Shown here: positions 29,273-38,173 of the stretch, in pieces
How the letters are laid out: each line of letters opens with the position of its first letter
How positions within the stretch are numbered: the stretch's first letter is position 1
Source of the DNA: CAVVZJ01 sp963752755
Lineage (GTDB): Bacteria > Planctomycetota > Planctomycetia > Isosphaerales > Isosphaeraceae
Direction: 5' to 3'
NCBI GenBank assembly: GCA_963752755.1
Contig: CAVVZJ010000011.1
Location: 558,001-622,000, forward strand
Length of the DNA stretch: 64,000 nucleotides
Program-made: the position numbers and the translations under genes
Notes under the pieces: generated by a model
What the model was told of the DNA's origin: nothing
Seen by the model: the letters and a program-made list of their open reading frames with translations, nothing else
Database searches by the model: none

Positions 29273-31052
29273 TCAAGCGTTCCTGGCCCCCTTGGGCGTG
29301 TCGCGACCCGGCCGGTCGCCGCGGTGGCCGCGGCCGGCGAGCCAGGGATCTTCATACGAGAACCCGTCCCGTCGCCGGAATCCGGCTGACCGAGGACGAC
29401 GCCGTATTGCGGGACGTGCCCCTTCTCCGCGACGGAGAAGGCCCGGACCTCCCGCGCCAGGTCGGCCAGCACCTCCGAAGAGTTGACCGGCCCGGCATGT
29501 CGGTTGGCCAGGATCGCGAAGATATCGAGGTCCGGCAGAGCTTCCGTCGCGAGGCGGCAAGGCGGCCTCGGAGTACTGGAGTCGGCCCTGGAAGTTGACG
29601 TAGCAACCGGCCTTCTCGGCGAAGGTCGCCCCGGCGAGCACGACGTCGGCGGCCTGGGCGAGCGGGGTGACGTGCGTGTCCTGCACGACGAGGAAGGGAC
29701 GTGCCGCCGCGGATCGCGTGGGCGTCGGACTCGTCGAAGGCGGGGTCGATGGCGTCGGAGACGACATAAAGACCGGCGAATTCCTTGCGGGCGATCCGGG
29801 AGGCGATCGTCTCGTAGCGGATCACCTCGCCCTGGAAGTGCTTGAGGATCTCCTCGACGCCGTGGCGGTTCGGGCATTTCTCGCCGTGGATGGTGAAGGG
29901 TCGGGAGACGACGAAGCTGGTGTCGCCGGTGCGTCCCTCGCGCTGGTCGGGCTGGAAGGTCTGGTCCTGGCCGACGTGGGGGACCGGTCCGAGGGCGAGG
30001 ACGTTGGACGGGTTCAAGCCCTTGAGGTAGGAGGCCAGCAGGTACGCCTCCTCGACGGTGAGGAAAGGCGAGAGGATGCCCGCGACGGTCTTGCTCTCGT
30101 TCGGCGATGCGCTTGAATCCCTCGCCCACCGCCGTCAACGCCTGATCGACGGGCGTCGCGACCATCTGGCCGTCCTGGCGGACGTACATCGCGGCCAGAA
30201 GCGCGGGGTCGTTGGCGGCCTTGTAGCTGTAGCGGCCCTCGTCGCAGATCCAGTAGTCGTTGACGTGGGGGTTCGAGCGGGCGCAGAAGCGCCAGAGCTG
30301 GCCGCGGTTCTCCTCGGCGTGGATGTTGCAGCCGGTGGAGCAGCGGGTGCAAACAGAGTTCATGCTTGGAGAGGAACCAGAAGCGTTGCTTGTGGAGGAA
30401 GTCCTTGTCGAGCAGGGCGCCGACGGGGCAGAGATCGACGACGTTGCCGGCGAGGGGGTTGTCGCAGGGCTCGCCGGGGAAGACGTCGATCTCGGCGTGG
30501 CTGCCGCGTCGCATCACCTGGAGCTCGCCGGTGTGGGTGATCTCGCGGGTGAACCGGACGCACCGCGTGCACATGATGCAGCGGTCCTGGTTGAGCTGGA
30601 TGGCGTCGGAGACATCCTTGCGGGGGTTGACGGTCCGCTGCTCGACGAAGCGGTGGACCGACTGGCCGTACTCGTAGCTGTAGTCCTGCAAGCCGCACTG
30701 GCCGGCCTGGTCGCAGACGGGGCAGTCGAGCGGGTGGTTGATCAGGAGGTATTCCATGATCATCCGCTGGTGGGCGCTGGACCTTCTCGCTGTTGGTGAC
30801 GAGGACGGTGCCGTCCTTGGCGGGGGTCTGGCAGCCGGGGACCATCTTCGGGATCATCTTGATCTCGCCGGTCTTCGGGTCGCGGCTGCCGACCTCGATC
30901 TCGCACATCCGGCAGTTGGCCACGACCGAGAGTGCGGGGTGCCAGCAGTAGTACGGGATGTCGATCCCGAACCGCAAGGCGGCCTGGATGGCGTTGAGCT
31001 TCTCGCCTTCGGGGAGCGGGTATTCCTGGCCGTTGATCAGGATCGTCGCCAT
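29273..31052 (-). CDS. nuoG: NADH-quinone oxidoreductase subunit G, short form, frameshifted
   Basis: ATG at 31052. The N-terminal [2Fe-2S] domain has YYCWHPALSVVANCRMCEIE and PGCQTPA. The His-Cys [4Fe-4S] motif is HPLDCPVCDQAGQCGLQDYS, followed by DRCIMCTRCVRFTREI and GNVVDLCPVGALLDKDF. The molybdopterin-oxidoreductase-like part begins NSVCTRCSTGCNIHAEENRG. Frame changes near 30.77, 30.36, 30.10 and 29.70 kb (at least four) separate pieces in correct family order. The product is about 590 aa, much shorter than E. coli NuoG (about 908), because the C-terminal molybdopterin-like region is reduced. It carries electrons along the peripheral arm. Confidence 0.88.
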
Positions 31053-31064
31053 CGGGACCTCGAA

Positions 31065-32531
31065 TCAGGTCGCTCTCGTTCGCGGGATTCGTCGCTGTGT
31101 CGGTCGGTCGCTCGGGCTCGGGCTCAGGCGTGAGTCGTCGCGCGGGTGGACGAGTCGGGGCCAGGCAGGGGCGCTCTTCGGCTCGGGGAGCGGAGTGCCC
31201 ATCGACTCGGCGGGCTGGCCGTGGGCGATCGCCTCCTGGAGCGGGGTCGGCAGGACGGCGGGCGACGTGTGGGTCCGGATGTAGTCTTCGAACTCGCCGC
31301 GGAACTTGTCGATCGCGTTCTTCACCGGCCAGGCGGCGCCGTCGGCGAGGCCGCAGATCGTCGTGCCGGGCATGATGCCCATGTTCTGGGCGAGGTTGCG
31401 GAGGATGTCGAGGTCTTCCACGCGCCCGCCACCGGCCTTGATCCGCTTGAGGACCTTGGCGAACCAGGTCGTCCCCTCGCGGCAGGGAGTGCACTGGCCG
31501 CAGCTCTCGTGGGCGAAGAATCGGCAGGTGTTGTAGAGGTAATCGACGATCGAGGTGTGGTCGTCCATGACCGTGACGGCCGCCGTGCCGAGTCCGAGGC
31601 AGCCGGTCTTGCGGATGTCCTCGAAATCGAGCTTCGTCTCCAGCTCGTCGGCCGACAGCAGACCCATGCTGATCCCGCCGGGGACGACCGCCTTGGCGTT
31701 CCGCCCTTTCCAGACGCCCCCGCCGTACTCGTCGATCAACTCGCGGGCGGTGACGCCGAGGGGCAATTCCACGCAGACCTGCCGGTTGACGTGCCCCGAG
31801 ATCGTGTAAAGCTTCGGGCCGTAGCTCTTGGGCGTGCCCATCGACTTGAACCAGTCGGCCCCACGCTCGACGATGTGGGGGACGCAACACAGCGTCTCGA
31901 CGTTGTTGACGACCGTCGGCTTGCGAAAGGCCCCCTCGATCGCCGGGAATGGCGGCTTGATCCGCGGCCAGCCACGCTTGCCTTCCAGGCTCTCGATCAG
32001 ACCCGTCTCCTCGCCGCAGATGTACGCCCCTGCGCCTCGGTGAACATAGATTTCCAGGTTGAATCCGCTTCCGTAGATGTTCTTCCCGAGGTGCCCCGCC
32101 TCGCGTGCCTCGGCGATCGCACGCTCCAGAATGCGGAAGGCGTTGATGTATTCAAAACGAATGTAGATGTAGGCCGTTGCCGCCTTGGTGGCGAAGCAGG
32201 AGATGAGAATGCCTTCGAGGAACTGGTGCGGGTCGCGCTCCATCAAGAGGCGGTTGTTGAACGTGGCCGGCTCGCTCTCGTCGGCGTTCACGCACATCAT
32301 GGTTTCCTTCCGATCCTTCGGAAGGAATGTCCACTTCAGACCCGTGGGGAAGCCCGCCCCGCCGCGACCGCGCAGCTCGCTCTCCTTGACGAGCCCGACG
32401 ACGGCGTCCGGGTCCATCTGCGTCAACGCCTTGCGGGCGGCCTGGTAAGCCCCGCGCGACTCGGCGGCCTGGAGGACATGGCCGTCCGGTGCGTTCCAGT
32501 GGCGGCTCAGGACGGGTTCGAAGCTGGCCAC
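31065..32531 (-). CDS. nuoF: NADH-quinone oxidoreductase subunit F
   Basis: The start is GTG at 32531 with AGGGAGA upstream. The product is 488 aa. The NADH/FMN-binding region shows ELRGRGGAGFPTGLKWTF, CVNADESEPATFNNRLLME and the Gly-rich HRGAGAYICGEETGLIESLE. The [4Fe-4S] N3 ligands are in ESCGQCTPCREGT plus the later Cys in GTTICGLADG. It oxidises NADH and passes electrons from FMN. The last 60 or so residues are an Arg/Pro/Ser-rich tail absent from E. coli NuoF. A 12-bp gap separates it from nuoG. No frameshift. Confidence 0.96.
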   Translation of the reverse strand: MASFEPVLSRHWNAPDGHVLQAAESRGAYQAARKALTQMDPDAVVGLVKESELRGRGGAGFPTGLKWTFLPKDRKETMMCVNADESEPATFNNRLLMERDPHQFLEGILISCFATKAATAYIYIRFEYINAFRILERAIAEAREAGHLGKNIYGSGFNLEIYVHRGAGAYICGEETGLIESLEGKRGWPRIKPPFPAIEGAFRKPTVVNNVETLCCVPHIVERGADWFKSMGTPKSYGPKLYTISGHVNRQVCVELPLGVTARELIDEYGGGVWKGRNAKAVVPGGISMGLLSADELETKLDFEDIRKTGCLGLGTAAVTVMDDHTSIVDYLYNTCRFFAHESCGQCTPCREGTTWFAKVLKRIKAGGGRVEDLDILRNLAQNMGIMPGTTICGLADGAAWPVKNAIDKFRGEFEDYIRTHTSPAVLPTPLQEAIAHGQPAESMGTPLPEPKSAPAWPRLVHPRDDSRLSPSPSDRPTQRRIPRTRAT

Positions 32532-32602
32532 GGCGGCGATTCTCCCTGCGGAGCACTTGCGGAGGATTCTTCAACAACGGTTCGGTGTGCTAGCGTTCAT
32601 CC

Positions 32603-33184
32603 CTAGTGGCCGCCTGTGACCGGGCCCGAGGTGCCGCCGTCGCCGGAGCCGGTCAGGACCGGCGTCGTCGGTGGCTCGGCGACCGGCCCCTGGCGGAGCA
32701 CGTCGAGCATCTTGTCCACGGTCACCTCATCGAGCAGGCCGAAGATGCGGCCGTCGTCGGCGAGGGCGGCGGGGGCATAGTCGCAGATGCCGAGGCACTC
32801 GGCGTACTCGACGGTGAGCTTGCCATCGGCGCTGGTGCCGCCCGGCTCGACGCCCGTCCTCTGGCAGGCGTGCTCGATCAGGCGGTCGCCGCCGCGAAGC
32901 ATGCAGGAGATCGAGCGGCAGATCCAGACCCGCACGTCACCGATGGGCGCTTGCGGGAAGAACCCGTAAAAGCTCATCGTGTCGTGAACCTCGGCCGGTG
33001 TGATCTCGAGGATCGCGGCGATCTCGGCCATCGCCTGACGGGGAACGCACCGGAAGTGCTCGTGGACGAGGTGCAGCGCCGGGAGCGTAACCGCCCGCTT
33101 GCTCGGGTAGCGCGGGATGTACGCCCGGATCTTCTCGCGGAGCGACTCGGGCAGGATCGGCGTCAAGGTCGCGTCGGCGGACAT
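32603..33184 (-). CDS. nuoE: NADH-quinone oxidoreductase subunit E
   Basis: I chose ATG at 33184 (MSADATLTPILPESLREKIR) because upstream in-frame sequence reads as non-protein. The product is 193 aa. The thioredoxin-like [2Fe-2S] subunit is recognised by YPSKRAVTLPALHLVHEHF, VHDTMSFYGFF and four Cys ligands in CRSISC and CLGIC. It is the N1a cluster subunit of the NADH dehydrogenase module with NuoF and NuoG. A Gly/Thr-rich tail of about 25 residues ends the protein. Confidence 0.95.
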   Translation of the reverse strand: MSADATLTPILPESLREKIRAYIPRYPSKRAVTLPALHLVHEHFRCVPRQAMAEIAAILEITPAEVHDTMSFYGFFPQAPIGDVRVWICRSISCMLRGGDRLIEHACQRTGVEPGGTSADGKLTVEYAECLGICDYAPAALADDGRIFGLLDEVTVDKMLDVLRQGPVAEPPTTPVLTGSGDGGTSGPVTGGH

Positions 33185-33207
33185 GACAGAGAGGGTCCCC
33201 GATGTTC

Positions 33208-33474
33208 TCAGGCCGTCTGGATGAGGTAGTGTTCGTTGCCGTTGCTGATGACCCGGTAGGTCCGGTTCGGCTCGGTGATGACATTGCGGTTGACGTCCTC
33301 GACGTCGGTCGTGACCTGATCGATCGCAACCCGGAACTCGCCCGCTTCGAGCCGCTTCTGGAGTTCGGTGGCCGGCTCGGGGGGCAGGCCGGCATGCGAC
33401 TCGGCGATGATCTTCCCCCCCTGGTTGACGAACGGGTCGTGCTGGATCCTCCAGGCTCGTTCGATGGTCGTCAT
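33208..33474 (-). CDS. Unknown 88-aa protein inside the nuo operon
   Basis: This small ORF lies between nuoD and nuoE, 39 bp after nuoD and 23 bp before nuoE, on the same strand. ATG at 33474 follows a GAGGAGAGGCGCC-type ribosome binding site (GGAGAGG), so it is probably translated. The product is 88 aa, mixed charged, with no Cys, no hydrophobic helix and no signal peptide (for example EFRVAIDQVTTDVEDVNRNV). I do not recognise a family. Its position suggests a complex I accessory or assembly role, but nothing in the sequence proves this. Confidence 0.75.
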   Translation of the reverse strand: MTTIERAWRIQHDPFVNQGGKIIAESHAGLPPEPATELQKRLEAGEFRVAIDQVTTDVEDVNRNVITEPNRTYRVISNGNEHYLIQTA

Positions 33475-33513
33475 GGCGCCTCTCCTCGTTGTGGTCGTCC
33501 GATCTCCTCGGCC

Positions 33514-34743
33514 TCAACGGTCCAGCTCGGCCGCGATAACGTTGAGACTGCCGAGCACGGCGACCACGTCGGCGAGCAGGTGGTCCTTGATCAGGTGCGG
33601 GAAGATCGCGAAGTGGATGAACGAGGGCGGCCGGGTCCGGACACGCCAACCGGTCTGGCTGCCGTCGGACACGAGGTAGTAACCCAGCTCGCCGTTGGGA
33701 CTCTCGACGGCCGCGTAGATCTCATCCACGGGGCTTTCCATCCCGCGGTTGGGCATGATCAGCTCGAAGTGCTGGATCAGGCCCTCCATGCTGTTGTAGG
33801 TGGTCGCCTTGTCGGGCAGCGGGAACTTCTCCGCAATCGGCACGTTCGCCGGCCCGCCGGGTAGCTGGGCCAGCGCCTGCTGGAGCATCCGGTGGCTCTG
33901 CTTCAATTCCTCGAAACGTACCTGGAACCGGGCATAAGTGTCACCCTCGGTCGCATACGGCACGTCGAAATCCAGCTCGGGATAGGCGAGGTACGGCTCG
34001 TCCTTGCGGAGGTCGTAGGTCACGCCGCTGGCGCGGGCGATGGGGCCGGCGCAGGAAAGGTTGATCGCCATCTCGCGTGTGAGCACACCGATGCCACGGG
34101 TCCGTTCCAGGAAGATCTTGTTACGCATCAGGAGCTTTTCCATGTCCCGAAGCGCGGCGGGGAGGCTGTCGAGGACCCGCTTGATCCGCCCGATCACCTT
34201 GTCGTTGAAGTCGTAAAGGACCCCGCCAACCCGCGTGTAGCCGGGGTGGAAGCGGTAGCCGGACATCTCCTCATAGACGTCGTAAATCAGCTCGCGCTGA
34301 TTGAACGCGTAAAGGAACGCGGTGAACGCCCCCAGGTCGAGGGCCGCGGCACCGGTGCAGAGCAGGTGGTCGGAGATCCGGGCCAGCTCGCCGATGATCG
34401 TACGAATGTAGCGGCAGCGCGGGGTCAGCTCGATGTCGAGTAGCTTCTCGACGGCGTGGTGCCAGGCGATCTCGTTGTAAGGCGGGCTGATGTAGTTCTT
34501 GCGGTCGGCGATCGTGACATATTGGTTAAAGTTCAGATGTTCGCCCAGCTTCTCGAAGCCCGAGTGCAGGTAGCCGATGTGCGGCGTCGCCTGGACGATC
34601 CGCTCGCCGTCCAGCTCCAGGACGAGTCGCAGGGTCGTGTGGGTCGCCGGGTGCTGGGGGCCGAAGTTCAGGGTCCAGCGATACTCGCGGGACTCGTTCG
34701 ACTCGGTCCCGACCTCGGCGTCGTCGAGCAGGTTGGTGGGCAT
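33514..34743 (-). CDS. nuoD: NADH-quinone oxidoreductase subunit D
   Basis: I take ATG at 34743 (MPTNLLDDAEVG); an in-frame TTG 39 bp upstream is possible. The product is 409 aa. It is the 49-kDa-type subunit: NFGPQHPATHTTLRLVLELD, HIGYLHSGFEKLGEHLNFNQ, the quinone-site Tyr in DRKNYISPPYNEIAWHHAVE, and GARISDH-like ELARISDHLLCTGAAALDLG. The C-terminus ends in DVVAVLGSLNVIAAELDR, the conserved DVVA.LGS.D.V..E.DR ending. It forms the quinone-binding pocket with NuoB. NuoC is a separate gene rather than a CD fusion. Confidence 0.96.
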   Translation of the reverse strand: MPTNLLDDAEVGTESNESREYRWTLNFGPQHPATHTTLRLVLELDGERIVQATPHIGYLHSGFEKLGEHLNFNQYVTIADRKNYISPPYNEIAWHHAVEKLLDIELTPRCRYIRTIIGELARISDHLLCTGAAALDLGAFTAFLYAFNQRELIYDVYEEMSGYRFHPGYTRVGGVLYDFNDKVIGRIKRVLDSLPAALRDMEKLLMRNKIFLERTRGIGVLTREMAINLSCAGPIARASGVTYDLRKDEPYLAYPELDFDVPYATEGDTYARFQVRFEELKQSHRMLQQALAQLPGGPANVPIAEKFPLPDKATTYNSMEGLIQHFELIMPNRGMESPVDEIYAAVESPNGELGYYLVSDGSQTGWRVRTRPPSFIHFAIFPHLIKDHLLADVVAVLGSLNVIAAELDR

Positions 34744-34788
34744 GGGGCCAGGGTCCTGTCTGACTGGGGCGGATTCTTCCAACCGCCG

Positions 34789-35328
34789 TCACGACTGCGT
34801 TCGCGTGATCCTCGGGAAATTGTGGCGTTCCCCCCGGCCCCGGAGTGGGTAGTCCTTGCGGAGGGGAAAGGCGGCGAACTCGTCGGGCATCAGGATGCGG
34901 CGGAGATCGGGGTGGCTTTCGAAGACGATCCCGAACATGTCGAAGACCTCGCGCTCCATCCAGTTCGCCCCTTCCCAGATCGGGACGGTCGTCGGCAGCG
35001 TCGGGTCCGGGTCGTCCACACCCGCCTTCACGACGACCCGTTCGGCCGTGTCGAGGTTGAGCAGGACGTAATGGACCTCGAAACGCGCGCCGGAACCGCT
35101 GCCTTCGGGATACTTCAGGTAGTCGGTCCCACCCAGCTCGGCGAGCATGGCGAAGCCGCCGCGATCCTTCAAGAGCTGAAGCGCCTCGATCAGGCGATCG
35201 CGAGAGACGTAAACCCGGAGGTTGTCCCGGAACCGGGCCGTCGTGAACGAGCCCTCGCCGAGCGCCTCGGTGAGCAGCCGGAGGGTGCCCTCGTGGGGAT
35301 CGGCGGCTGTCGTGCTGGCATCGCTCAT
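34789..35328 (-). CDS. nuoC: NADH-quinone oxidoreductase subunit C
   Basis: The product is 179 aa. The conserved 30-kDa-subunit signature is present as ANWMEREVFDMFGIVFESHP followed by DLRRILMPDEFAAFPLRKDY and PLRGRGERHNFPR. It is a structural subunit of the peripheral arm beside NuoD. It lies 45 bp before the nuoD ATG and 128 bp after nuoB. Confidence 0.96.
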   Translation of the reverse strand: MSDASTTAADPHEGTLRLLTEALGEGSFTTARFRDNLRVYVSRDRLIEALQLLKDRGGFAMLAELGGTDYLKYPEGSGSGARFEVHYVLLNLDTAERVVVKAGVDDPDPTLPTTVPIWEGANWMEREVFDMFGIVFESHPDLRRILMPDEFAAFPLRKDYPLRGRGERHNFPRITRTQS

Positions 35329-35456
35329 CGTGGAAAACCTCGGTGACTCTCGGCGGGCCCCGCCCTTCCGGACAACGGCCCCTTTTCCGCCGGCGCCGAC
35401 GGAGGAGGGACGGACGACGGTCTCTGGATCAAGGAAGCTTCAAGATCGGGGGCGGC

Positions 35457-36191
35457 TCACTTCGTCTCGTCACCGCCCAGCAGGGCTTCGCCGCCGGGGA
35501 GGCGATAGCCGAAGCGTGACTCGTCGGCTCGCTCGTCCGCCAAAGCCGTGCCAGGCGCGAGCGTCCGCTTCTCTTCGAGCATCTTCTCACGCTCGAAAAG
35601 CTCGGGCAGACCCGTGCCGAAGACCCGTCCGCCCTTCTGGATCTTCTCCTGCATGTCCATCAAGGAACGGAGGATCTGCTCCGGCCTCGGCGGACATCCA
35701 GGAATGTAAACATCCACAGGAATGAACCGATCAACCCCTTGCACGACGGCGTACGTGTCGAAGACGCCGCCGGTGCAGGCGCAGGCGCCCATGCTGATAC
35801 ACCACTTCGGCTCGGGCATCTGGAGCCAGATCCGCTGGAGCACCGGCATCATCTTCATCGCCACCCGGCCAGCGACGATCATCAGATCGCATTGCCTCGG
35901 GCTGAACCGCATGACCTCGGCGCCGAATCGGGCGATGTCGAACCGGCTCGCACCGACGGCCATCAGCTCGATCCCACAGCAGGCCGTCGCGAAGGGCATG
36001 GGCCAGAGGCTGTACTTGCGGCACCAGTTGACCACGGCGTCGATCGTCGTGACCATGGTGTTCTCGGGCACCTCGACATCGCCAGCCGTCTTCACCGCGC
36101 CGGGAGCGTTGGTCAGGACGACACGATCGGCAGGCGCGGCCATCGGCTTCTGGTCAAGCGGCGGGGTCGGGGGGACGGGCTCTAGCGCCAT
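35457..36191 (-). CDS. nuoB: NADH-quinone oxidoreductase subunit B
   Basis: The product is 244 aa. This subunit carries the [4Fe-4S] cluster N2, the last electron carrier before quinone. The ligands are the tandem CC in MPFATACCGIELMA, Cys in SMGACACTGGVFD and Cys in VYIPGCPPRPEQIL. About 45 N-terminal Pro/Ala-rich residues precede the fold and a tail of about 60 follows. The gene overlaps nuoA by 10 bp. Confidence 0.96.
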   Translation of the reverse strand: MALEPVPPTPPLDQKPMAAPADRVVLTNAPGAVKTAGDVEVPENTMVTTIDAVVNWCRKYSLWPMPFATACCGIELMAVGASRFDIARFGAEVMRFSPRQCDLMIVAGRVAMKMMPVLQRIWLQMPEPKWCISMGACACTGGVFDTYAVVQGVDRFIPVDVYIPGCPPRPEQILRSLMDMQEKIQKGGRVFGTGLPELFEREKMLEEKRTLAPGTALADERADESRFGYRLPGGEALLGGDETK

Positions 36192-36622
36192 TCGAACACT
36201 CCCTTGCGCCAGGCGTAGGCGAAGGCCGCCGCGAGCACCGCAATGAAGACCAGAATCTCGCCGAACACCAGGTTCCTCATCGTCGGCGGGATACCGACCC
36301 CGACGACCGCCGCCGCCGCCGCGTCTCCGGCACCCGCGGTCACAGCCGCCGGCGCATCGGCACTGTACTGGGCGACGGCCCAGGGGTACAGGTAGAGCAG
36401 TTCGACGTCAAACAGCAGGAAGGCGATCGCCACGAGGTAATACCTCACGTCGAACCGCTGCCGCGCGTCGCCGATCGGATCCATACCCGACTCGTACGGC
36501 ATCTGCTTGACCGCCGTCCGGCGGGTCGGGCTCAGGATCGCACTGGCGATCACCATGCCGAACGCGATCCCGAAGATCGCGATCAGCACGAACAGGAATA
36601 TCGGCGTGAACTCAGTAGCCAT
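36182..36622 (-). CDS. nuoA: NADH-quinone oxidoreductase subunit A
   Basis: I chose ATG at 36622 (MATEFTPIFLFVLIAIFGIA); the longer reading has no ribosome binding site and would run into the upstream palindrome. The product is 146 aa with three hydrophobic segments. The conserved loop is YESGMDPIGDARQRFDVRYY and the next helix has LLFDVELLYLYPWAVAQY. A 30-residue Ala/Gly/Val-rich insert follows helix 2. It is the first gene of the nuo operon. Confidence 0.95.
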   Translation of the reverse strand: MATEFTPIFLFVLIAIFGIAFGMVIASAILSPTRRTAVKQMPYESGMDPIGDARQRFDVRYYLVAIAFLLFDVELLYLYPWAVAQYSADAPAAVTAGAGDAAAAAVVGVGIPPTMRNLVFGEILVFIAVLAAAFAYAWRKGVFEWR

Positions 36623-36664
36623 CTCGATCCGGGTCCGCGGTCTCGCGGCAGTTGGAAGAACCAC

Positions 36665-36686
36665 CTTTGTGAACACTTTCACAAAG
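36665..36686. promoter_or_regulatory. CRP/FNR-family-type palindrome upstream of nuoA
   Basis: CTTTGTGAA-CACT-TTCACAAAG is a perfect 9-bp inverted repeat. It contains TGTGA-N6-TCACA exactly, the consensus of CRP-type regulators. The centre lies about 53 bp upstream of the nuoA ATG. It could be the operator of a CRP/FNR-family factor controlling complex I, or part of the neighbouring terminator region. Confidence 0.5.
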
Positions 36687-36694
36687 TAGTCCGC

Positions 36695-36718
36695 AAAAAA
36701 GCCCGGCGAATCGCCGGG
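36695..36718 (-). terminator. Rho-independent terminator of the secreted-protein gene upstream of nuoA
   Basis: Read on the minus strand, the stem CCCGGCGA/TCGCCGGG is followed directly by TTTTTT. It lies after the minus-strand gene ending at 36858 and before nuoA, so it separates the two transcription units. Confidence 0.75.
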
Positions 36719-36857
36719 TCAACGTCCGCATCGGCTTCTCAAGATAGCCACCAGGATGGGGACTCGCAAGGGAGTATCGGTCCGAATGTCTTCGGAGACC
36801 CTCACTCATCCCCCGGTGGCGGGCAATACCCGGATTGTACGGTTCGAGGCGATGGGG

Positions 36858-37805
36858 TCAACGGCTCGGAGGAGCGGGCGTCCTCCGCCGGGAGGGGGCG
36901 TCCAGTCCCGGGGCGCGACCGGGCAACCCGGGCGCCGCGGGAATGGTCGATCCCGGGACGGGTGCTGCGGATCTTGGGTAGGATGGACGTCCGATCCCGA
37001 CTTCGCGCGACGGCCTCGGCAAGCTGGTCGGGGGAAGACCTGGGGCTCGCGTCGCGTCGGGAGTCGCACGTCCGAACGGGTCGGACGCGGTGGGATCAAA
37101 AAGCAAATCGCTCGATGTGCGCTCGGTGGCCGAAGGTCGGGCGGCGGGAGCCGTCCGGCTCGCGGCCCCGCTCGGGGCGGTGGCCGGCGGGACGGGCGCA
37201 AGGCTCGTCGTCGGCGGGACGAGGTCGCGACGACGGGAATATCCCAGCTCCTTGCGCGTCGCCCGATTCACCTGATCCAGCTCGCGGAGCAGCTCGGATC
37301 GCTTCTGCGGATCCCGCTCGGAGAGGACCTTCAGGTAAAGATCTTCCCGACGCGCCCGGTCCTCATAGTCGCGCTTATCCACGCTGGCGTTCGGGACGTA
37401 CCGGCGATTGTAGTCCGAGTCGTAGAGCCGGTAAAAGCTATAATAGGGAACGTAACGACCCCCGTTGGTCGCTCCGACGCGATTGCGAAGTTCGGGATTC
37501 GCGTTCGCGAAGTCAAGGTCGAGCGAGTTCAGGCCGCCGGAGAGGTCGCCGAAGGAATCGAGTCGCGAGTAGGTATTGTAGCTGTTCGAACCGAAGCCGT
37601 AGTACATGCGTGCCTGGTTCGGAAGGGCGAGGTTGCTGGACACCACCGGGTAGACGAACGCCTCGTATTGAGCCGTCCACGGGTTGAACGGAATCGAAGT
37701 GGCGTACTGAGCCTGGGCCTCACGTCCCAGGCCCGCCACCGCCGCAGAAAGGCCCAGGAATATGGCGATCCGGCCAAGATGGATCGTTTGTGGGTCGCAT
37801 CGCAT
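36858..37805 (-). CDS. Secreted hypothetical protein, Pro/Ser-rich C-terminus
   Basis: ATG at 37805 has AGGGGG eight bases upstream and opens a good signal peptide (LGRIAIFLGLSAAVAGLG, cleavage near AQAQ). The product is 315 aa. The middle is Tyr/Asn-rich (YGFGSNSYNTYSRLDSFGDL, YYSFYRLYDSDYNRRY). A charged helical segment follows (EDLYLKVLSERDPQKRSEL) and then a long Pro/Ser/Thr/Arg-rich disordered tail. No family was recognised. It is probably periplasmic or surface exposed. A rho-independent terminator follows. Confidence 0.7.
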   Translation of the reverse strand: MRCDPQTIHLGRIAIFLGLSAAVAGLGREAQAQYATSIPFNPWTAQYEAFVYPVVSSNLALPNQARMYYGFGSNSYNTYSRLDSFGDLSGGLNSLDLDFANANPELRNRVGATNGGRYVPYYSFYRLYDSDYNRRYVPNASVDKRDYEDRARREDLYLKVLSERDPQKRSELLRELDQVNRATRKELGYSRRRDLVPPTTSLAPVPPATAPSGAASRTAPAARPSATERTSSDLLFDPTASDPFGRATPDATRAPGLPPTSLPRPSREVGIGRPSYPRSAAPVPGSTIPAAPGLPGRAPGLDAPSRRRTPAPPSR

Positions 37806-38173
37806 CGGAATCCCCCTTGCCGAACCAGGGCGCCGTGATGGAACGGGTTTGGTCGTGCTCGACACCCCAGCTCTCAAGCCGAGAAGGACCCTCTGGGACA
37901 CCGGCCATTCTTCATTCTAACGTACGGTCCACGAGCACACGAAGGAAAAACCGTTCCCGATCTTCTCCATTTCTCCATCAATTCAATCAACCCTTGGTGG
38001 AGTCTGGGTCGTGGATCGCGTATCGACCCCTTCCCGTTGGTGTCGGACACCGTAGAGGTGGGCCGGCTCGGTGACCCATTCGGAATCTGCATTCCCTCGT
38101 CCGCAACTTCGCTGCCAGGCCACCGCCGGCGTGCCGTCTCAACGACGAATCGATCCGGTTCGGCGTCCCGTTT
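37806..38173. other. Intergenic region before repeat copy B
   Basis: About 370 bp upstream of the secreted-protein gene. I see no ORF with a ribosome binding site and no RNA gene. Presumably it holds the promoter of the 37805 gene (minus strand). Confidence 0.4.

Noticed and set aside
28159..30363. Apparent NuoG-NuoH fusion of 734 codons
   Set aside because: The middle part is Arg/Pro-rich shifted frame. Correct NuoG C-terminus and NuoH N-terminus are readable in other frames, with separate start and stop codons.
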